Source: Egaibacter sp046050465 | Lineage (GTDB): Bacteria > Pseudomonadota > Gammaproteobacteria > Burkholderiales > Burkholderiaceae_C | Direction: 5' to 3' | DNA: 64,000 nt | NCBI GenBank assembly: GCA_046050465.1 | Contig: JBJOPS010000020.1 | Location: 62,001 to 126,000 of the forward strand | In this document: positions 51,839 to 61,316 of the stretch, in pieces | How the letters are laid out: each line of letters begins with the position of its first letter | Position numbering within the stretch: the first letter of the stretch is position 1 | The notes under the pieces: model-generated | The model's database searches: none | Told to the model about the DNA's origin: nothing | Seen by the model: only the letters and a program-made list of their open reading frames with translations | Made by a program: the position numbers and the translations under genes

Positions 51839-53350
51839 TTGATTACCGAACTTGAATTCAAAAGCCTGAGCGCGCAGGGCTTTAACCGCATTCCGCTGAT
51901 GGCGCAAGCGTTTGCGGACCTTGAAACGCCCTTGTCCCTGTACCTGAAGCTGGCGTTTTCCAAAGCCGGCGGCAAATACAGTTTTTTGCTGGAATCCGTT
52001 GTTGGAGGCGAGCGGTTTGGCCGCTACAGTTTTATCGGTCTGCCGGCCCGCACCCTGGTGCGGGCGAGCGGCTTCGGTGCCAAGGCCGTGACTGAGGTGG
52101 TGAAAGACGGCAACGTGGTCGAGACCTCCAGCCAGAATCCGCTGGATTTCATCGCCGATTATCAAAAGCGCTTCAAAGTGGCCTTGCGCCCGGGGCTGCC
52201 GCGCTTTTGTGGTGGCCTGGCTGGGTATTTCGGGTATGACGCCGTGCGCCACATCGAGAAAAAGCTGGAGCAAACCTGCCCTCCTGACACGCTGGGCTGC
52301 CCGGATATCCTGCTGCTGCAGTGCGAAGAGCTGGCGGTGATCGACAACCTGTCGGGCAAGCTGTACCTCATCGTCTATGCCGACCCTGGCCAGCCCGAAG
52401 CCTACGCCAACGCCAAAAAGCGCCTGCGCGATCTGCGGGAACAGCTCAAATATTCGGTGAGTGCGCCCATCGTCAAGCCCACACAAACTTATCCGGCCGA
52501 GCGTGACTTTGCCAAGGCCGACTACATCGCCGCAGTGGAGCGCGCCAAAGAGATGATTGCCGGGGGCGACTTCATGCAGGTGCAGGTGGGACAGCGCATC
52601 AAAAAGCGCTACACCGAGTCGCCGCTGTCGCTGTATCGGGCGCTGCGCTCGCTGAACCCCAGCCCCTACATGTATTACTACCATTTTGGGGACTTTCATG
52701 TGGTGGGTGCATCGCCAGAAATTCTGGTGCGCCAGGAAATGGTGCAACTGAACGGGCAGACGGAGCAAAAAATCACCATCCGCCCACTGGCGGGCACACG
52801 TCCCCGCGCCGCCACGCCCGAGCTGGACAAGGCGGCCGAGGTCGAGTTGATCAATGACCCCAAAGAGCGGGCCGAACACGTGATGCTGATTGACCTGGCG
52901 CGCAACGACATTGGCCGCATTGCCAAGATCGGGACCGTGAAGGTGACCGAGGCTTTTGCCGTGGAGCGTTACAGCCATGTGATGCATATCGTGAGCAATG
53001 TCGAAGGCACCTTGCTCGATGGCATGACCAGCATGGACGTGCTCAAAGCCACGTTCCCGGCCGGCACGCTGACAGGTGCGCCCAAGGTGCATGCCATGGA
53101 AGTGATCGATCAGCTGGAGCCCACCAAGCGCGGCCTGTATGGCGGTGCCTGCGGTTACCTGAGCTTCGCGGGCGACATGGACGTGGCCATTGCCATTCGC
53201 ACCGGCATCATCAAGGACCAGACGTTGTATGTGCAGGCGGCGGCCGGCGTGGTGGCCGACTCGGTGCCCGAGCTGGAATGGAAAGAGACCGAGGCCAAGG
53301 CGCGGGCCTTGTTGCGGGCATCCGAGCTGGTTGAAGAAGGGCTGGAGTGA
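51839..53350 (+). CDS. trpE: Anthranilate synthase component I, TTG start
   Basis: The product is 503 residues, the chorismate-using subunit of anthranilate synthase. Motifs are SLYLKLAFSKAGGKYSFLLES near the start (quoted in part), MQVQVGQRI, the core NPSPYMYYYHFGDF, IRPLAGTRPR and LTGAPKVHAMEVIDQLEP. The best start is TTG 51839, eight bases after a GGAGG ribosome site, giving MITELEFKSL, the usual N-terminus in this group; ATG 51794 adds 15 residues. trpG follows after three bases. Confidence 0.95.
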   Translation: MITELEFKSLSAQGFNRIPLMAQAFADLETPLSLYLKLAFSKAGGKYSFLLESVVGGERFGRYSFIGLPARTLVRASGFGAKAVTEVVKDGNVVETSSQNPLDFIADYQKRFKVALRPGLPRFCGGLAGYFGYDAVRHIEKKLEQTCPPDTLGCPDILLLQCEELAVIDNLSGKLYLIVYADPGQPEAYANAKKRLRDLREQLKYSVSAPIVKPTQTYPAERDFAKADYIAAVERAKEMIAGGDFMQVQVGQRIKKRYTESPLSLYRALRSLNPSPYMYYYHFGDFHVVGASPEILVRQEMVQLNGQTEQKITIRPLAGTRPRAATPELDKAAEVELINDPKERAEHVMLIDLARNDIGRIAKIGTVKVTEAFAVERYSHVMHIVSNVEGTLLDGMTSMDVLKATFPAGTLTGAPKVHAMEVIDQLEPTKRGLYGGACGYLSFAGDMDVAIAIRTGIIKDQTLYVQAAAGVVADSVPELEWKETEAKARALLRASELVEEGLE

Positions 53351-53353
53351 ATC

Positions 53354-53941
53354 ATGAGTAAAAAAATCAAGCTCCTGATGATCGACAACTACGACAGCTT
53401 CACCTACAACATCGTCCAGTATTTTGGCGAGCTGGGCGCGGAGGTTGAAGTGTTCCGTAACGACGAAATCACCGTAGAAGGTATTGCCGCGCGCCAACCG
53501 GACCGGCTGGTGGTGTCGCCCGGGCCGTGTTCACCGGCTGAGGCAGGCATTTCCGTGGCGGCCATCCAGCACTTCATGGGCAAGCTGCCGATTCTGGGCG
53601 TGTGCCTGGGGCATCAGGCCATTGGCGCAGCGTTGGGCGGCAAGATCATCCGGGCGAAAGAGCTGATGCATGGCAAAACCAGTGTCATCACCACCACGCA
53701 GGAGGGCGTCTTTGCTGGCTTGCCCAGGCAATTCACCGTAAATCGATACCATTCACTGGCGATTGAGCGCACCAGCTGCCCGGCTGATCTGGCTGTAACG
53801 GCGTGGACCGATGACGGTGAAATCATGGGCGTGCGTCACAAGACCCTGCTGCAGGCGGTGCGCATGGAGGGTGTGCAGTTTCACCCGGAGTCGATCCTGA
53901 CCGAGCACGGCCACGCCATGCTGAAAAACTTTCTGCAGTAG
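53354..53941 (+). CDS. trpG: Anthranilate synthase component II (glutamine amidotransferase)
   Basis: The product is 195 residues, supplying ammonia from glutamine to TrpE. The catalytic cysteine lies in PILGVCLGHQAIG and the His/Glu pair in VQFHPESILTEHG; the start has LLMIDNYDSFTYNIVQYF. It lies three bases after trpE and just before a dispersed repeat and the threonine aldolase gene. In related genomes trpG or its homologue pabA can also serve folate synthesis. Confidence 0.96.
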   Translation: MSKKIKLLMIDNYDSFTYNIVQYFGELGAEVEVFRNDEITVEGIAARQPDRLVVSPGPCSPAEAGISVAAIQHFMGKLPILGVCLGHQAIGAALGGKIIRAKELMHGKTSVITTTQEGVFAGLPRQFTVNRYHSLAIERTSCPADLAVTAWTDDGEIMGVRHKTLLQAVRMEGVQFHPESILTEHGHAMLKNFLQ

Positions 53942-53943
53942 TT

Positions 53944-53995
53944 GCTATATATTTAATAGCTATTAACGCATATTTGACGAGGGCTGTAGGCCAAT
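53944..53995 (+). repeat. TAGCTAT-type dispersed repeat, copy 10 (before ltaE)
   Basis: It reads GCTATATATTTAATAGCTAT, then ACGCATATTTGACGAGGGCT, then GTAGGCCAAT. It is well preserved, and the ltaE start codon directly follows its end. Confidence 0.9.
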
Positions 53996-55108
53996 ATGAC
54001 CACTTTAATTGACTTGCGTAGCGACACCGTTACCCAGCCCACCCCCGCCATGCGGGAGGCGATGATGATGGCGCCGCTGGGCGACGACGTGTTTGGTGGC
54101 GACCCCAGTGTCAACGCCCTGCAGGACAAACTGGCGGCGATGCTGGGCTTTGAAGCAGCGCTGTTTGTTCCCACCGGCACACAGAGCAATTTTTGCGGCA
54201 TCCTGAGCCACTGCCAGCGGGGTGACGAATACATCGTGGGTCAGTTTGCCCACTGTTATCGCTGGGAGGGTGGTGGCGCAGCTGTTTTTGGCAGCGTGCA
54301 GCCGCAGCCGCTGGAGCACCAACCGGATGGCACACTGTTGCTCTCGGACATCGAGGCGGCCATCAAACCCGACGACGCGCACTTTGCCCGCACCCGGATG
54401 CTGGCGCTGGAAAACACGCTGGGCGGCAAGCTGCTGCCGCTTGACTATGTGCAGCAAGCGACAAATCTCGCCAAAAGCAGGGGGTTGATGCGGCATCTGG
54501 ATGGCGCCCGGTTGTTCAATGCGGCGGTTGCGCAGGCCACACAGTCCGCTCGGACTGAGCCTGTGAAAGCCGATGCAGGCACTTCGACGGGATCAGTGCG
54601 AACGGAAGTTCCCCTTGCTGGCGCCATCTTTGAGGCCCGTCGCATCGCCCAGTGTTTTGACAGCGTGTCCGTTTGCCTGAGCAAAGGCTTGGGCGCACCG
54701 GTGGGCTCGGTGCTGTGCGGCAGCCGGGAATTCATTGCCCGCGCACATCGCATCCGCAAAATGGCCGGTGGCGGCATGCGCCAGGCCGGCGTGCTGGCGG
54801 CTGCCGGAACCTACGCGCTCGATCATCACGTGGCGCGGCTGGCCGATGACCACGCGCTGGCGCTGCGGCTGGCCAGCGGCTTGCAGGGCGTTGAGGGCCT
54901 GCAGGTGGAGCAGCCTCACACCAACATCGTGTTTGTCGATCTGGTGGGTGCTGCCAAGGCGCGTTCGGCCGATTTGATGCCGTTCCTGAAAGCACGCGGC
55001 ATTCTGGCCACCGGCCTGTACCGCCTGCGGTTTGTAACGCATCTGGATGTGGATGCGGCCGGGGTGGACCGGGCTATTGCCGTCATCCGCGAATTTTTCC
55101 TGGCCTGA
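53996..55108 (+). CDS. ltaE: Low-specificity L-threonine aldolase
   Basis: The product is 370 residues, a PLP enzyme that splits threonine into glycine and acetaldehyde. It starts with LIDLRSDTVTQPTPAMREAM and has the PLP-lysine region VCLSKGLGAPVGSVLCG. A second kind of repeat lies inside the frame (54545-54606) and adds an Arg/Thr/Ser-rich stretch at about residues 184-204 (ARTEPVKADAGTSTGSVRTE), likely a surface loop. It is inserted between trpG and trpD, which are normally adjacent. The start codon comes directly after a dispersed repeat. Confidence 0.92.
   Translation: MTTLIDLRSDTVTQPTPAMREAMMMAPLGDDVFGGDPSVNALQDKLAAMLGFEAALFVPTGTQSNFCGILSHCQRGDEYIVGQFAHCYRWEGGGAAVFGSVQPQPLEHQPDGTLLLSDIEAAIKPDDAHFARTRMLALENTLGGKLLPLDYVQQATNLAKSRGLMRHLDGARLFNAAVAQATQSARTEPVKADAGTSTGSVRTEVPLAGAIFEARRIAQCFDSVSVCLSKGLGAPVGSVLCGSREFIARAHRIRKMAGGGMRQAGVLAAAGTYALDHHVARLADDHALALRLASGLQGVEGLQVEQPHTNIVFVDLVGAAKARSADLMPFLKARGILATGLYRLRFVTHLDVDAAGVDRAIAVIREFFLA
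54545..54606. repeat. Second repeat type (large inverted repeat) inside ltaE
   Basis: The outer arms TCCGCTCGGACTGA and TCAGTGCGAACGGA are imperfect inverted copies, and inner parts (GCCTGTGAAAGCC and GGCACTTCGACGGG) also pair. It resembles the TTCGGACTGAGCCTGTCGAA-like repeats common in this family. It sits in frame inside ltaE. Confidence 0.7.
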
Positions 55109-55135
55109 CGATTCAATTTCTCAGGGAGCGAACCC

Positions 55136-55837
55136 ATGTTCAGCGGCATTGACCACATTGGCTTGTTCATCGCAGCGGGCCTGCTGCTCAACCTGACGCC
55201 CGGGCCGGACGTGCTCTACATCATCACCAGTGGTGTCAAGGCGGGCTGGCGCGCGGGGGCCGTGGCGGCTTTAGGCATCACGGCGGGTTGTTTTGTGCAC
55301 ATCGCGGCGGCGGCGCTGGGGGTGAGTGCGCTGGTTGCCGCGTCTGCCACGGCGTTCTCGGTGCTGAAATGGCTGGGCGCGGCCTACCTGGTGTATGTGG
55401 GCTGGTCGATGCTGGGTGTCCGGTGGAAGAAATCCGGCTCTTTGGAAGCTGGGGGCGGATCAAAAATCGCTACCAATTTTATAGCTAACAACTCAATATT
55501 GACGGTGGATAATGGCCAAAATGACCTTAAAAAAGTGTTCATGAAAGGTTTCTGGACCAATGTTCTGAACCCGAAAGTGGCATTGTTCTTTCTGGCTTTT
55601 CTGCCGCAATTCATTTCGCCTGCAGCGCAGCATAAAACGGTCACGTTCCTCGTGCTGGGCCTGCTATTCAACTTCAATGGCCTGTGGATCAATTTTGGCT
55701 ACGCGGCGCTGGGCGCTTTTATCTCCCAGCGCCTGGCCGTCATGCAGCGCGGCATGCAATGGCTGGAGCGCGTGGCTGGCGTCCTGTTCATCGGTTTCGG
55801 GTTGAAACTGGCCCTGTCTGACAACCCTGCCACCTAA
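55136..55837 (+). CDS. LysE/RhtB-family amino-acid exporter
   Basis: The product is 233 residues of the LysE/RhtB family (LLLNLTPGPDVLYIITSGVK at the start, KGFWTNVLNPKVALFFLAFLPQF in the middle; quoted in part). It has about six membrane helices and exports amino acids such as threonine or homoserine. A dispersed repeat is read through in frame between helices (about residues 112-129), extending a loop with residues like IATNFIANNS. It lies next to ltaE and before trpD; export linked to threonine metabolism is possible. Confidence 0.9.
   Translation: MFSGIDHIGLFIAAGLLLNLTPGPDVLYIITSGVKAGWRAGAVAALGITAGCFVHIAAAALGVSALVAASATAFSVLKWLGAAYLVYVGWSMLGVRWKKSGSLEAGGGSKIATNFIANNSILTVDNGQNDLKKVFMKGFWTNVLNPKVALFFLAFLPQFISPAAQHKTVTFLVLGLLFNFNGLWINFGYAALGAFISQRLAVMQRGMQWLERVAGVLFIGFGLKLALSDNPAT
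55469..55521 (+). repeat. TAGCTAT-type dispersed repeat, copy 11 (inside LysE-family gene)
   Basis: It reads GCTACCAATTTTATAGCTA, then ACTCAATATTGACGGTGG, then ATAATGGCCAAA. It keeps the gene frame open. Confidence 0.82.
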
Positions 55838-55861
55838 AAATCTTTCTGGAGACACTTCATC

Positions 55862-56902
55862 ATGCCCAACACGAACAAGATCAGCCCGCAGGAAGCCCTG
55901 CTGCGCACCATCGAGCACCGCGAGATTTTTCATGACGAGATGCTGCACATCGTGCGGCTCATCATGAGCGGTGAGTTGTCACCCGTGATGATGGCCGCGC
56001 TGATCACGGGCCTGCGTGTCAAGAAGGAAACCATCGGCGAAATCACCGCGGCTGCGCAGGTGATGCGCGAGTTTTCCACCAAGGTGCACGTGACCGACAA
56101 AACCCATCTGGTAGACATTGTGGGCACGGGCGGCGATGGGTCGCATACCTTCAACATTTCCACCTGTTCGATGTTCGTGGCGGCAGCAGCGGGCGCCAAG
56201 GTCAGCAAACACGGCGGGCGCAGCGTCAGCAGCAAGAGCGGCAGTGCGGATGTGATGGAGTCGCTGGGCGTCAACATCAACCTGACGCCCGAGCGGATTG
56301 CGCAATGCATTGCCGGCGTGGGTGTGGGTTTCATGTTTGCGCCCAATCACCACCCAGCCATGAAGAACGTGGCACCGGTGCGTAAGGAACTGGGTATCAA
56401 GACCATCTTCAATCTGCTGGGGCCGTTGACCAACCCGGCCAGTGCGCCGAATATCCTGATGGGGGTGTTTCACCCGGACCTGGTGGGCATTCAGGTACGG
56501 GCACTGCAGCGCCTGGGTGCCGAACATGCCGTGGTGGTGTATGGCAAAGACGGTATGGACGAAGTGAGTCTGGGCGCGGCCACGCTGGTGGGTGAACTGA
56601 AAAACGGCGAGATCATCGAATACGAGATTCACCCCGAAGACTTCGGCATGGTGATGGCCAGCAACCGCGCGCTGAAGGTGGAAACCCCCGAGCAGTCCAA
56701 AGCCATGCTGCTGGGTGTGCTGGACAACACGCCCGGTGCAGCCAAAGACATTGTGATACTCAATGCCGGTGTGGCGCTGTATGCGGCCAACGTGACCGAT
56801 ACGATGAAAGCTGGCGTAGATAAAGCGCGATCAGCTATTGAATCCGGAGCGGCGAAGGCGAAACTGGCGCAGCTGGTGGCCGCAACTCAAGCCTCGACGT
56901 AA
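55862..56902 (+). CDS. trpD: Anthranilate phosphoribosyltransferase
   Basis: The product is 346 residues, the enzyme that attaches phosphoribose to anthranilate in tryptophan synthesis. The PRPP-binding GTGGDGSHTFNIST and the segment KHGGRSVSSKSGSADVMESL are present, with the N-terminal helical domain of the family. It lies 24 bases after the exporter gene and directly against the convergent ABC transporter gene (stop codons at 56900 and 56903). trpC lies more than 5 kb further on. Confidence 0.97.
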   Translation: MPNTNKISPQEALLRTIEHREIFHDEMLHIVRLIMSGELSPVMMAALITGLRVKKETIGEITAAAQVMREFSTKVHVTDKTHLVDIVGTGGDGSHTFNISTCSMFVAAAAGAKVSKHGGRSVSSKSGSADVMESLGVNINLTPERIAQCIAGVGVGFMFAPNHHPAMKNVAPVRKELGIKTIFNLLGPLTNPASAPNILMGVFHPDLVGIQVRALQRLGAEHAVVVYGKDGMDEVSLGAATLVGELKNGEIIEYEIHPEDFGMVMASNRALKVETPEQSKAMLLGVLDNTPGAAKDIVILNAGVALYAANVTDTMKAGVDKARSAIESGAAKAKLAQLVAATQAST

Positions 56903-57970
56903 TCAGGCGCGAACCACTGCGCCAGCTTTTGAGTCCAAGCCAATGTAAACCGGCTCATTGGGCATCAAATTACGGTCCACATCCGAGTCGATGATCAGCA
57001 TGTCGCCGAACTCGGTTTGCACGTTGTGTTCCAGGTGGGTTCCCAGATAGGCGGTCTTGAGCAGGGTGCCCTTGATGGACGGCGCTGACGGTAATTCGCG
57101 GTGCAAGGTCAGGCGCTGGGGCCGGACAGCAAACAGCGCGGGGCCACTCACATTGCTGGCGTGCAGGGGCAGGCGCAAACTACCTGCAACAAATACCTGG
57201 TTCGCGCCATCCTGCACCACTTCACCCGTGATCAGGTTGGCATCACCAATGAAGTCGGCCAGAAAGCGGTCAGCCGGGCGCTCATACAGTTCACGTGGTG
57301 AACCGATCTGCGCGATGCGCGAGTTGGACATCACGATCACACGGTCCGACACCGCCAGCGCTTCGGACTGGTCATGCGTGACGTACACCACGGTCAAACC
57401 CAGCGACTGCTGCAAACCCCGAATGTCATCGCGCACCTTGCGGCGCAACTTGGCGTCCAGATTGGACAGCGGCTCGTCAAACAACAGCACCTGCGGCTCC
57501 AGCACCAGGGCTCGCGCAACGGCCACACGTTGTTGTTGCCCGCCAGACAGCTCGGACGGCAGGCGCAGCTCAAGCCCGGCCAGACCCACCAGTTCCAGCT
57601 TGGCCTTGGCCTGTTCATGGGCTTGTGCCTTGCGCATGCCACCGGCCTGCAAACCATAGGCCACGTTGTCAATCACGTTCAGGTGCGGAAACAGCGCGTA
57701 GGACTGAAACACCATGCTCACGTCACGCTCGGACGCAGCCAGCCGTGTGACGTCTTTGCCACCAATCAGCACACGGCCACTGGTCGCCGAGTCCAGCCCA
57801 GCAATCATGCGCAGCGTGGTGGTTTTGCCGCAGCCCGACGGCCCCAGCAGGGTGACCAGTGTGCCAGCCTCGACCGTGAAACTCACTGAATCCACAGCAG
57901 TGAAATTGCCAAACACCTTGCTGACGTTTTCGAACACCACGTTGGCTGCGTTAACTGACTTGGCTGCCAT
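56903..57970 (-). CDS. ABC transporter ATP-binding protein (FbpC/PotA-like)
   Basis: The product is 355 residues with Walker A GPSGCGKTTTLRMIAG, signature LSGGQQQRVAVARALV, Walker B LLFDEPLSNLDAKLRRK and the C-terminal TOBE-type regulatory domain (FAVRPQRLTLHREL). This layout fits importers for iron, polyamines, sulfate or phosphonates. Its ATG overlaps the stop of the permease gene. The substrate is not decided; together with the binding protein it resembles ferric-ion or 2-aminoethylphosphonate uptake systems. Confidence 0.93.
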   Translation of the reverse strand: MAAKSVNAANVVFENVSKVFGNFTAVDSVSFTVEAGTLVTLLGPSGCGKTTTLRMIAGLDSATSGRVLIGGKDVTRLAASERDVSMVFQSYALFPHLNVIDNVAYGLQAGGMRKAQAHEQAKAKLELVGLAGLELRLPSELSGGQQQRVAVARALVLEPQVLLFDEPLSNLDAKLRRKVRDDIRGLQQSLGLTVVYVTHDQSEALAVSDRVIVMSNSRIAQIGSPRELYERPADRFLADFIGDANLITGEVVQDGANQVFVAGSLRLPLHASNVSGPALFAVRPQRLTLHRELPSAPSIKGTLLKTAYLGTHLEHNVQTEFGDMLIIDSDVDRNLMPNEPVYIGLDSKAGAVVRA

Positions 57971-60177
57971 CAATGTGCTCCAGAAATGAGGTCGGTTGTA
58001 GCGCCCGAGCGGCGCCCCAGCTTGCGCTCGCCGACGCCGAGTTTGATCAGCCCGATGACGAGCAGCATGAAGATGATCAGCAGGGTGGAGTAGGCAATGG
58101 CGAGCGCATACTCCCCAACCTCCACGCGGCCCACGATATAGGCGGTCGCCATGTTGTATTCGGCGCTGACGAGGAAGATGACCGCACTGACCGCCGTCAT
58201 GGCATGCACAAAGCTGAACACCAGCGTGGCCACAATGGCCGGTCGCAGCAGTGGCAGGATGATGCGGCGCAAGGTGTAGGCGCTACCCGCCCGCAACGTG
58301 AGCGAGGCTTCGTCCAGGCTTTTGTCCAACTGGCTGAGCGCTGCCAGTCCGGCGCGCACACCCACCGGCATGTTGCGGAAGACAAAGCAGATAACCAGAA
58401 TCAGCCCGGTACCGGTCAGCTCGAATGGTGGCACGTTGAAGGCCACGATGTAGGCGATGCCGATGACCGTGCCGGGGATGGCGAAGCTCAGCATGGTCAT
58501 GAATTCGAAGCTGCGACGGCCGACGAATTGCTGGCGTGCAATCACATAGGCGGTGAGTAGCCCGATGATGGTGGTCAATGGTGCGGCAATCCCCGAGACC
58601 ATCACGGTTGTGAAAAAACTGTCCCAGGCCGAACCAGTCCAGTTGATGCCGCGCTCGCCCCACTCCACCAGGAAGCCGGTGCGAAAGTGCGCGAGTGTGG
58701 GCTCGAAATTGCCACGGCCAATGTCATGTACGAAGCCGCCAATCAAAATCAGCAGGTACAACACCGCCGTGAAGAATGCCCAAGGCAGGGCGGTGGTGTA
58801 GCACAGCGCTGAAACGCGTTTGGGCAGTGGCGTGGGCAGACCGGCGTCACCCTTGCCGGTGACAGTGACATAGGATGCGCGACCCAACCAGCGCTGCTGC
58901 AGCCAGAACGCACCCAGCGTGAAGGTCAGCAGGATCAAAGCCAGCGTGGCGGCGCGGCCCGGGTCGTTTTGTGCCCCGGCCACGGCGAAGAAGATCTTGG
59001 TGGATAACACTTCAAAATTGCCGCCGAGTACCAGCGGATTGCCGAAATCGGCCAGGCTTTCCACAAACCCCAGCAAACAGGTGTTGGCGATACCTGGGCG
59101 CAACAATGGCCATGTGACGGTCTTGAAGGTGTGCCAGTGCGTGGCGCGCAGGGTCTGCGCTGCTTCTTCCAGCGTCGGGCTCACGCCCTGAATCACACCC
59201 AGCATGATCATGAACGCCAGTGGTGTCTGTGACAGCATCTGCGAAATCAGCACACCTGGCAGGCCATAGATCCAGCGTGATGGTTCGATGCCGAACAGGG
59301 TTTCCATCCACACGGTCACCATGCCGGTTCGGCCAAACAGCACGACGAGGGACAAGGCAATCACAAAAGGTGGCGTGATGATGGGCAGGATGGACATGAC
59401 CTGCAGGCTTTTGCGCCAGCGAAAACCGGAGCGCAGGGCCAGCAGTGCAAATGCCAGCCCGAGCAAGGTGCTGAGCACACCTGCCAATACCGCCAGCAAC
59501 AGGGAATTCCATGCCACGCCGCATGTGGTGCCACCCGCCAGGCAGCTCAAACCCCAAATGTCAGAGGCGGTCAGGCGTTCCCAGGTCAATGCCAGGTCCA
59601 GATGGCCCGTTGGCCCGGTAAAGGCGGACACCAACACGCGTGCGACAGGGAAAAATACAAACAGGGCAACCAGTAGGCCGATAGTCCAGACCGACCCCGA
59701 GACGAAGCCGTCGCCACGGAATTTTCCCATTGCGGCGATGCCTTGGGAAAACAGCACGGTGAATATGCCCAACGTGAGAAAGCCGCCCCAGCCCAAGCCG
59801 GGTTGGCCTTCTGATACGGTTCCAAAAACCGAGAACCACGCCCAGTCCAGGCCGCGCATGCCTACTGCAAACCCCTGAAGCAGGATCCAGATCAGGCCAA
59901 TTAGGGCCCCGACAGTCATGACTCTGCCGTGCCATACGGATGCACGGTGAAGTCGCCAGCCAGCCAGCACAGCGAGCCATCCCATCAGGGGCGGCGCCAG
60001 CCACCAACGTCCCGAACTGAAGGCCAGCGACAGGGCTGATCCTTCAACGCGCTCGCCGTACCAGGGTAGCGCGGCAAGTGCCACCAGCCCCAGCGCCAGC
60101 AGCGCGGGCATGGTGTAGTTAGTCCGCACAGCCAGTGCGGCCACTGGCTGTGCGCAAGGCAGACTCCTGGAGGTCAA
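57970..60177 (-). CDS. ABC transporter permease, fused (FbpB/iron-type)
   Basis: The product is about 735 residues with some 14 membrane helices and two copies of the permease core, as in FbpB-type proteins that combine both halves. EAA-like loops are visible near EEAAQTLRATHWHTFKTVTWPLLRPG and LDEASLTLRAGSAYTLRRIILPLLRP (quoted in part). It forms the membrane channel of the importer. The start is uncertain: the frame begins with TTG 60177, and ATG 60111 is another possibility; no good ribosome site was seen. Confidence 0.9.
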   Translation of the reverse strand: MTSRSLPCAQPVAALAVRTNYTMPALLALGLVALAALPWYGERVEGSALSLAFSSGRWWLAPPLMGWLAVLAGWRLHRASVWHGRVMTVGALIGLIWILLQGFAVGMRGLDWAWFSVFGTVSEGQPGLGWGGFLTLGIFTVLFSQGIAAMGKFRGDGFVSGSVWTIGLLVALFVFFPVARVLVSAFTGPTGHLDLALTWERLTASDIWGLSCLAGGTTCGVAWNSLLLAVLAGVLSTLLGLAFALLALRSGFRWRKSLQVMSILPIITPPFVIALSLVVLFGRTGMVTVWMETLFGIEPSRWIYGLPGVLISQMLSQTPLAFMIMLGVIQGVSPTLEEAAQTLRATHWHTFKTVTWPLLRPGIANTCLLGFVESLADFGNPLVLGGNFEVLSTKIFFAVAGAQNDPGRAATLALILLTFTLGAFWLQQRWLGRASYVTVTGKGDAGLPTPLPKRVSALCYTTALPWAFFTAVLYLLILIGGFVHDIGRGNFEPTLAHFRTGFLVEWGERGINWTGSAWDSFFTTVMVSGIAAPLTTIIGLLTAYVIARQQFVGRRSFEFMTMLSFAIPGTVIGIAYIVAFNVPPFELTGTGLILVICFVFRNMPVGVRAGLAALSQLDKSLDEASLTLRAGSAYTLRRIILPLLRPAIVATLVFSFVHAMTAVSAVIFLVSAEYNMATAYIVGRVEVGEYALAIAYSTLLIIFMLLVIGLIKLGVGERKLGRRSGATTDLISGAH

Positions 60178-60216
60178 ATCAGTCGGGCTTGGGGGCGTTC
60201 AGCGGGAGCTTCTTTA

Positions 60217-61260
60217 TTATTTTGGAAGCACCTTGACTTCCTTGTCCCACTTGGAGAGCAGGCGTGTGCGCTCGGCCGATGACCCGTACTTTTTGAAGTC
60301 GTAGTTGATCAGCTTGATATCTTTGAGTTTGGGTGCTTCTGGTGGTGCGAAAGCTGCCTTGTTGGATGGCACCTGATAGCTCTTGGCATTGGCAGCCAGC
60401 ACCTGAATCTGTGCGCCCAGGGCAAAGTCATACCACTTCCTGGCATTCTCCAGGTTGCGGGCGCCCTTGATGATGCTCATGGAGCCGATTTCATACCCGG
60501 TGCCCTCACAAGGCGCCACCACAACAAGCGGTGCTCCGCCAAGCGCATGGGTCACGCCATCGTGCATGAATGTGATGCCGACGATGGACTCCCCCACAGC
60601 GGCAGCACGAGCCGGGGCCGCACCAGACTTGGTGTATTGGTTCACGTTTTTGTGCAGGGCTTTCAAGTAATCAAAAGCCTTGTCTTCACCCATTAGCTGC
60701 ACCATGGTGGCCAGCATGGTGTACGAGGTACCTGACGAATTGGGGTCCGCCACCTGGATTTCGTTCTTGAAAGCTGGTTTGGTCAGGTCAGCCCAGCACT
60801 TGGGTGCCGGAATGCCCTTTTTCTCCAGCGCAGGCTTGTTGTAGCTAAAACCCAAAGCGCCAGAGTAGATGCCAACAGTGCGAAAACCGGATTGCTCGGC
60901 CTGGCGCACGGCCCAGTCGTTCAGCTCGGGCAATTTGGGTGATTTGTACACCTCGGTCAGGCCTTCTTCGGCAGCCTGCAAATGCGGGTCGCCGGTGCCG
61001 CCCCACCAGACATCGCCCTTGGGGTTGGCGGCCTCGGCCTTGATTTGCGCGTAGATTTCACCGCTGCTCTTGCGGGTCATGGACACCTTGATGCCGGTGG
61101 TTTTTTCAAATACCGCGACCATGGGGCGGCACCATTCTTCCTGCACGCCGCAGTACACCGTTAACTGACCCTGGGCCGACGCAGCACTGCCCAGGCTCAT
61201 CAGCACAGCGCCAAAAGCCGTGGCAACAGCAGTTTTCATGTTAGGGAAAGAATTCTTCAA
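60217..61260 (-). CDS. ABC transporter periplasmic substrate-binding protein (FbpA-like), TTG start
   Basis: The product is about 347 residues with a signal sequence (AVATAFGAVLMSLGSAASA) and the pattern of family 6 binding proteins: LTVYCGVQEEWCRPMVAVFE, KVSMTRKSSGEIYAQI and GDVWWGGTGDPHLQAAEEGL. I choose TTG 61260 because GGAGACAAAC lies just before it, as in other receptor genes of the window; ATGs at 61284 and 61239 are alternatives. Fe(III) and 2-aminoethylphosphonate are both known substrates in the family; the one here is not known. Confidence 0.88.
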   Translation of the reverse strand: MKNSFPNMKTAVATAFGAVLMSLGSAASAQGQLTVYCGVQEEWCRPMVAVFEKTTGIKVSMTRKSSGEIYAQIKAEAANPKGDVWWGGTGDPHLQAAEEGLTEVYKSPKLPELNDWAVRQAEQSGFRTVGIYSGALGFSYNKPALEKKGIPAPKCWADLTKPAFKNEIQVADPNSSGTSYTMLATMVQLMGEDKAFDYLKALHKNVNQYTKSGAAPARAAAVGESIVGITFMHDGVTHALGGAPLVVVAPCEGTGYEIGSMSIIKGARNLENARKWYDFALGAQIQVLAANAKSYQVPSNKAAFAPPEAPKLKDIKLINYDFKKYGSSAERTRLLSKWDKEVKVLPK

Positions 61261-61316
61261 GTTTGTCTCCAGAATAAGTAGCATCCAATGGGTGATCAGG
61301 GGGCATCAAATTGACA

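Noticed and set aside
51704..53497. A long minus-strand frame opposite trpE
   Set aside because: Shadow of trpE; the translation has no family pattern and no ribosome site.
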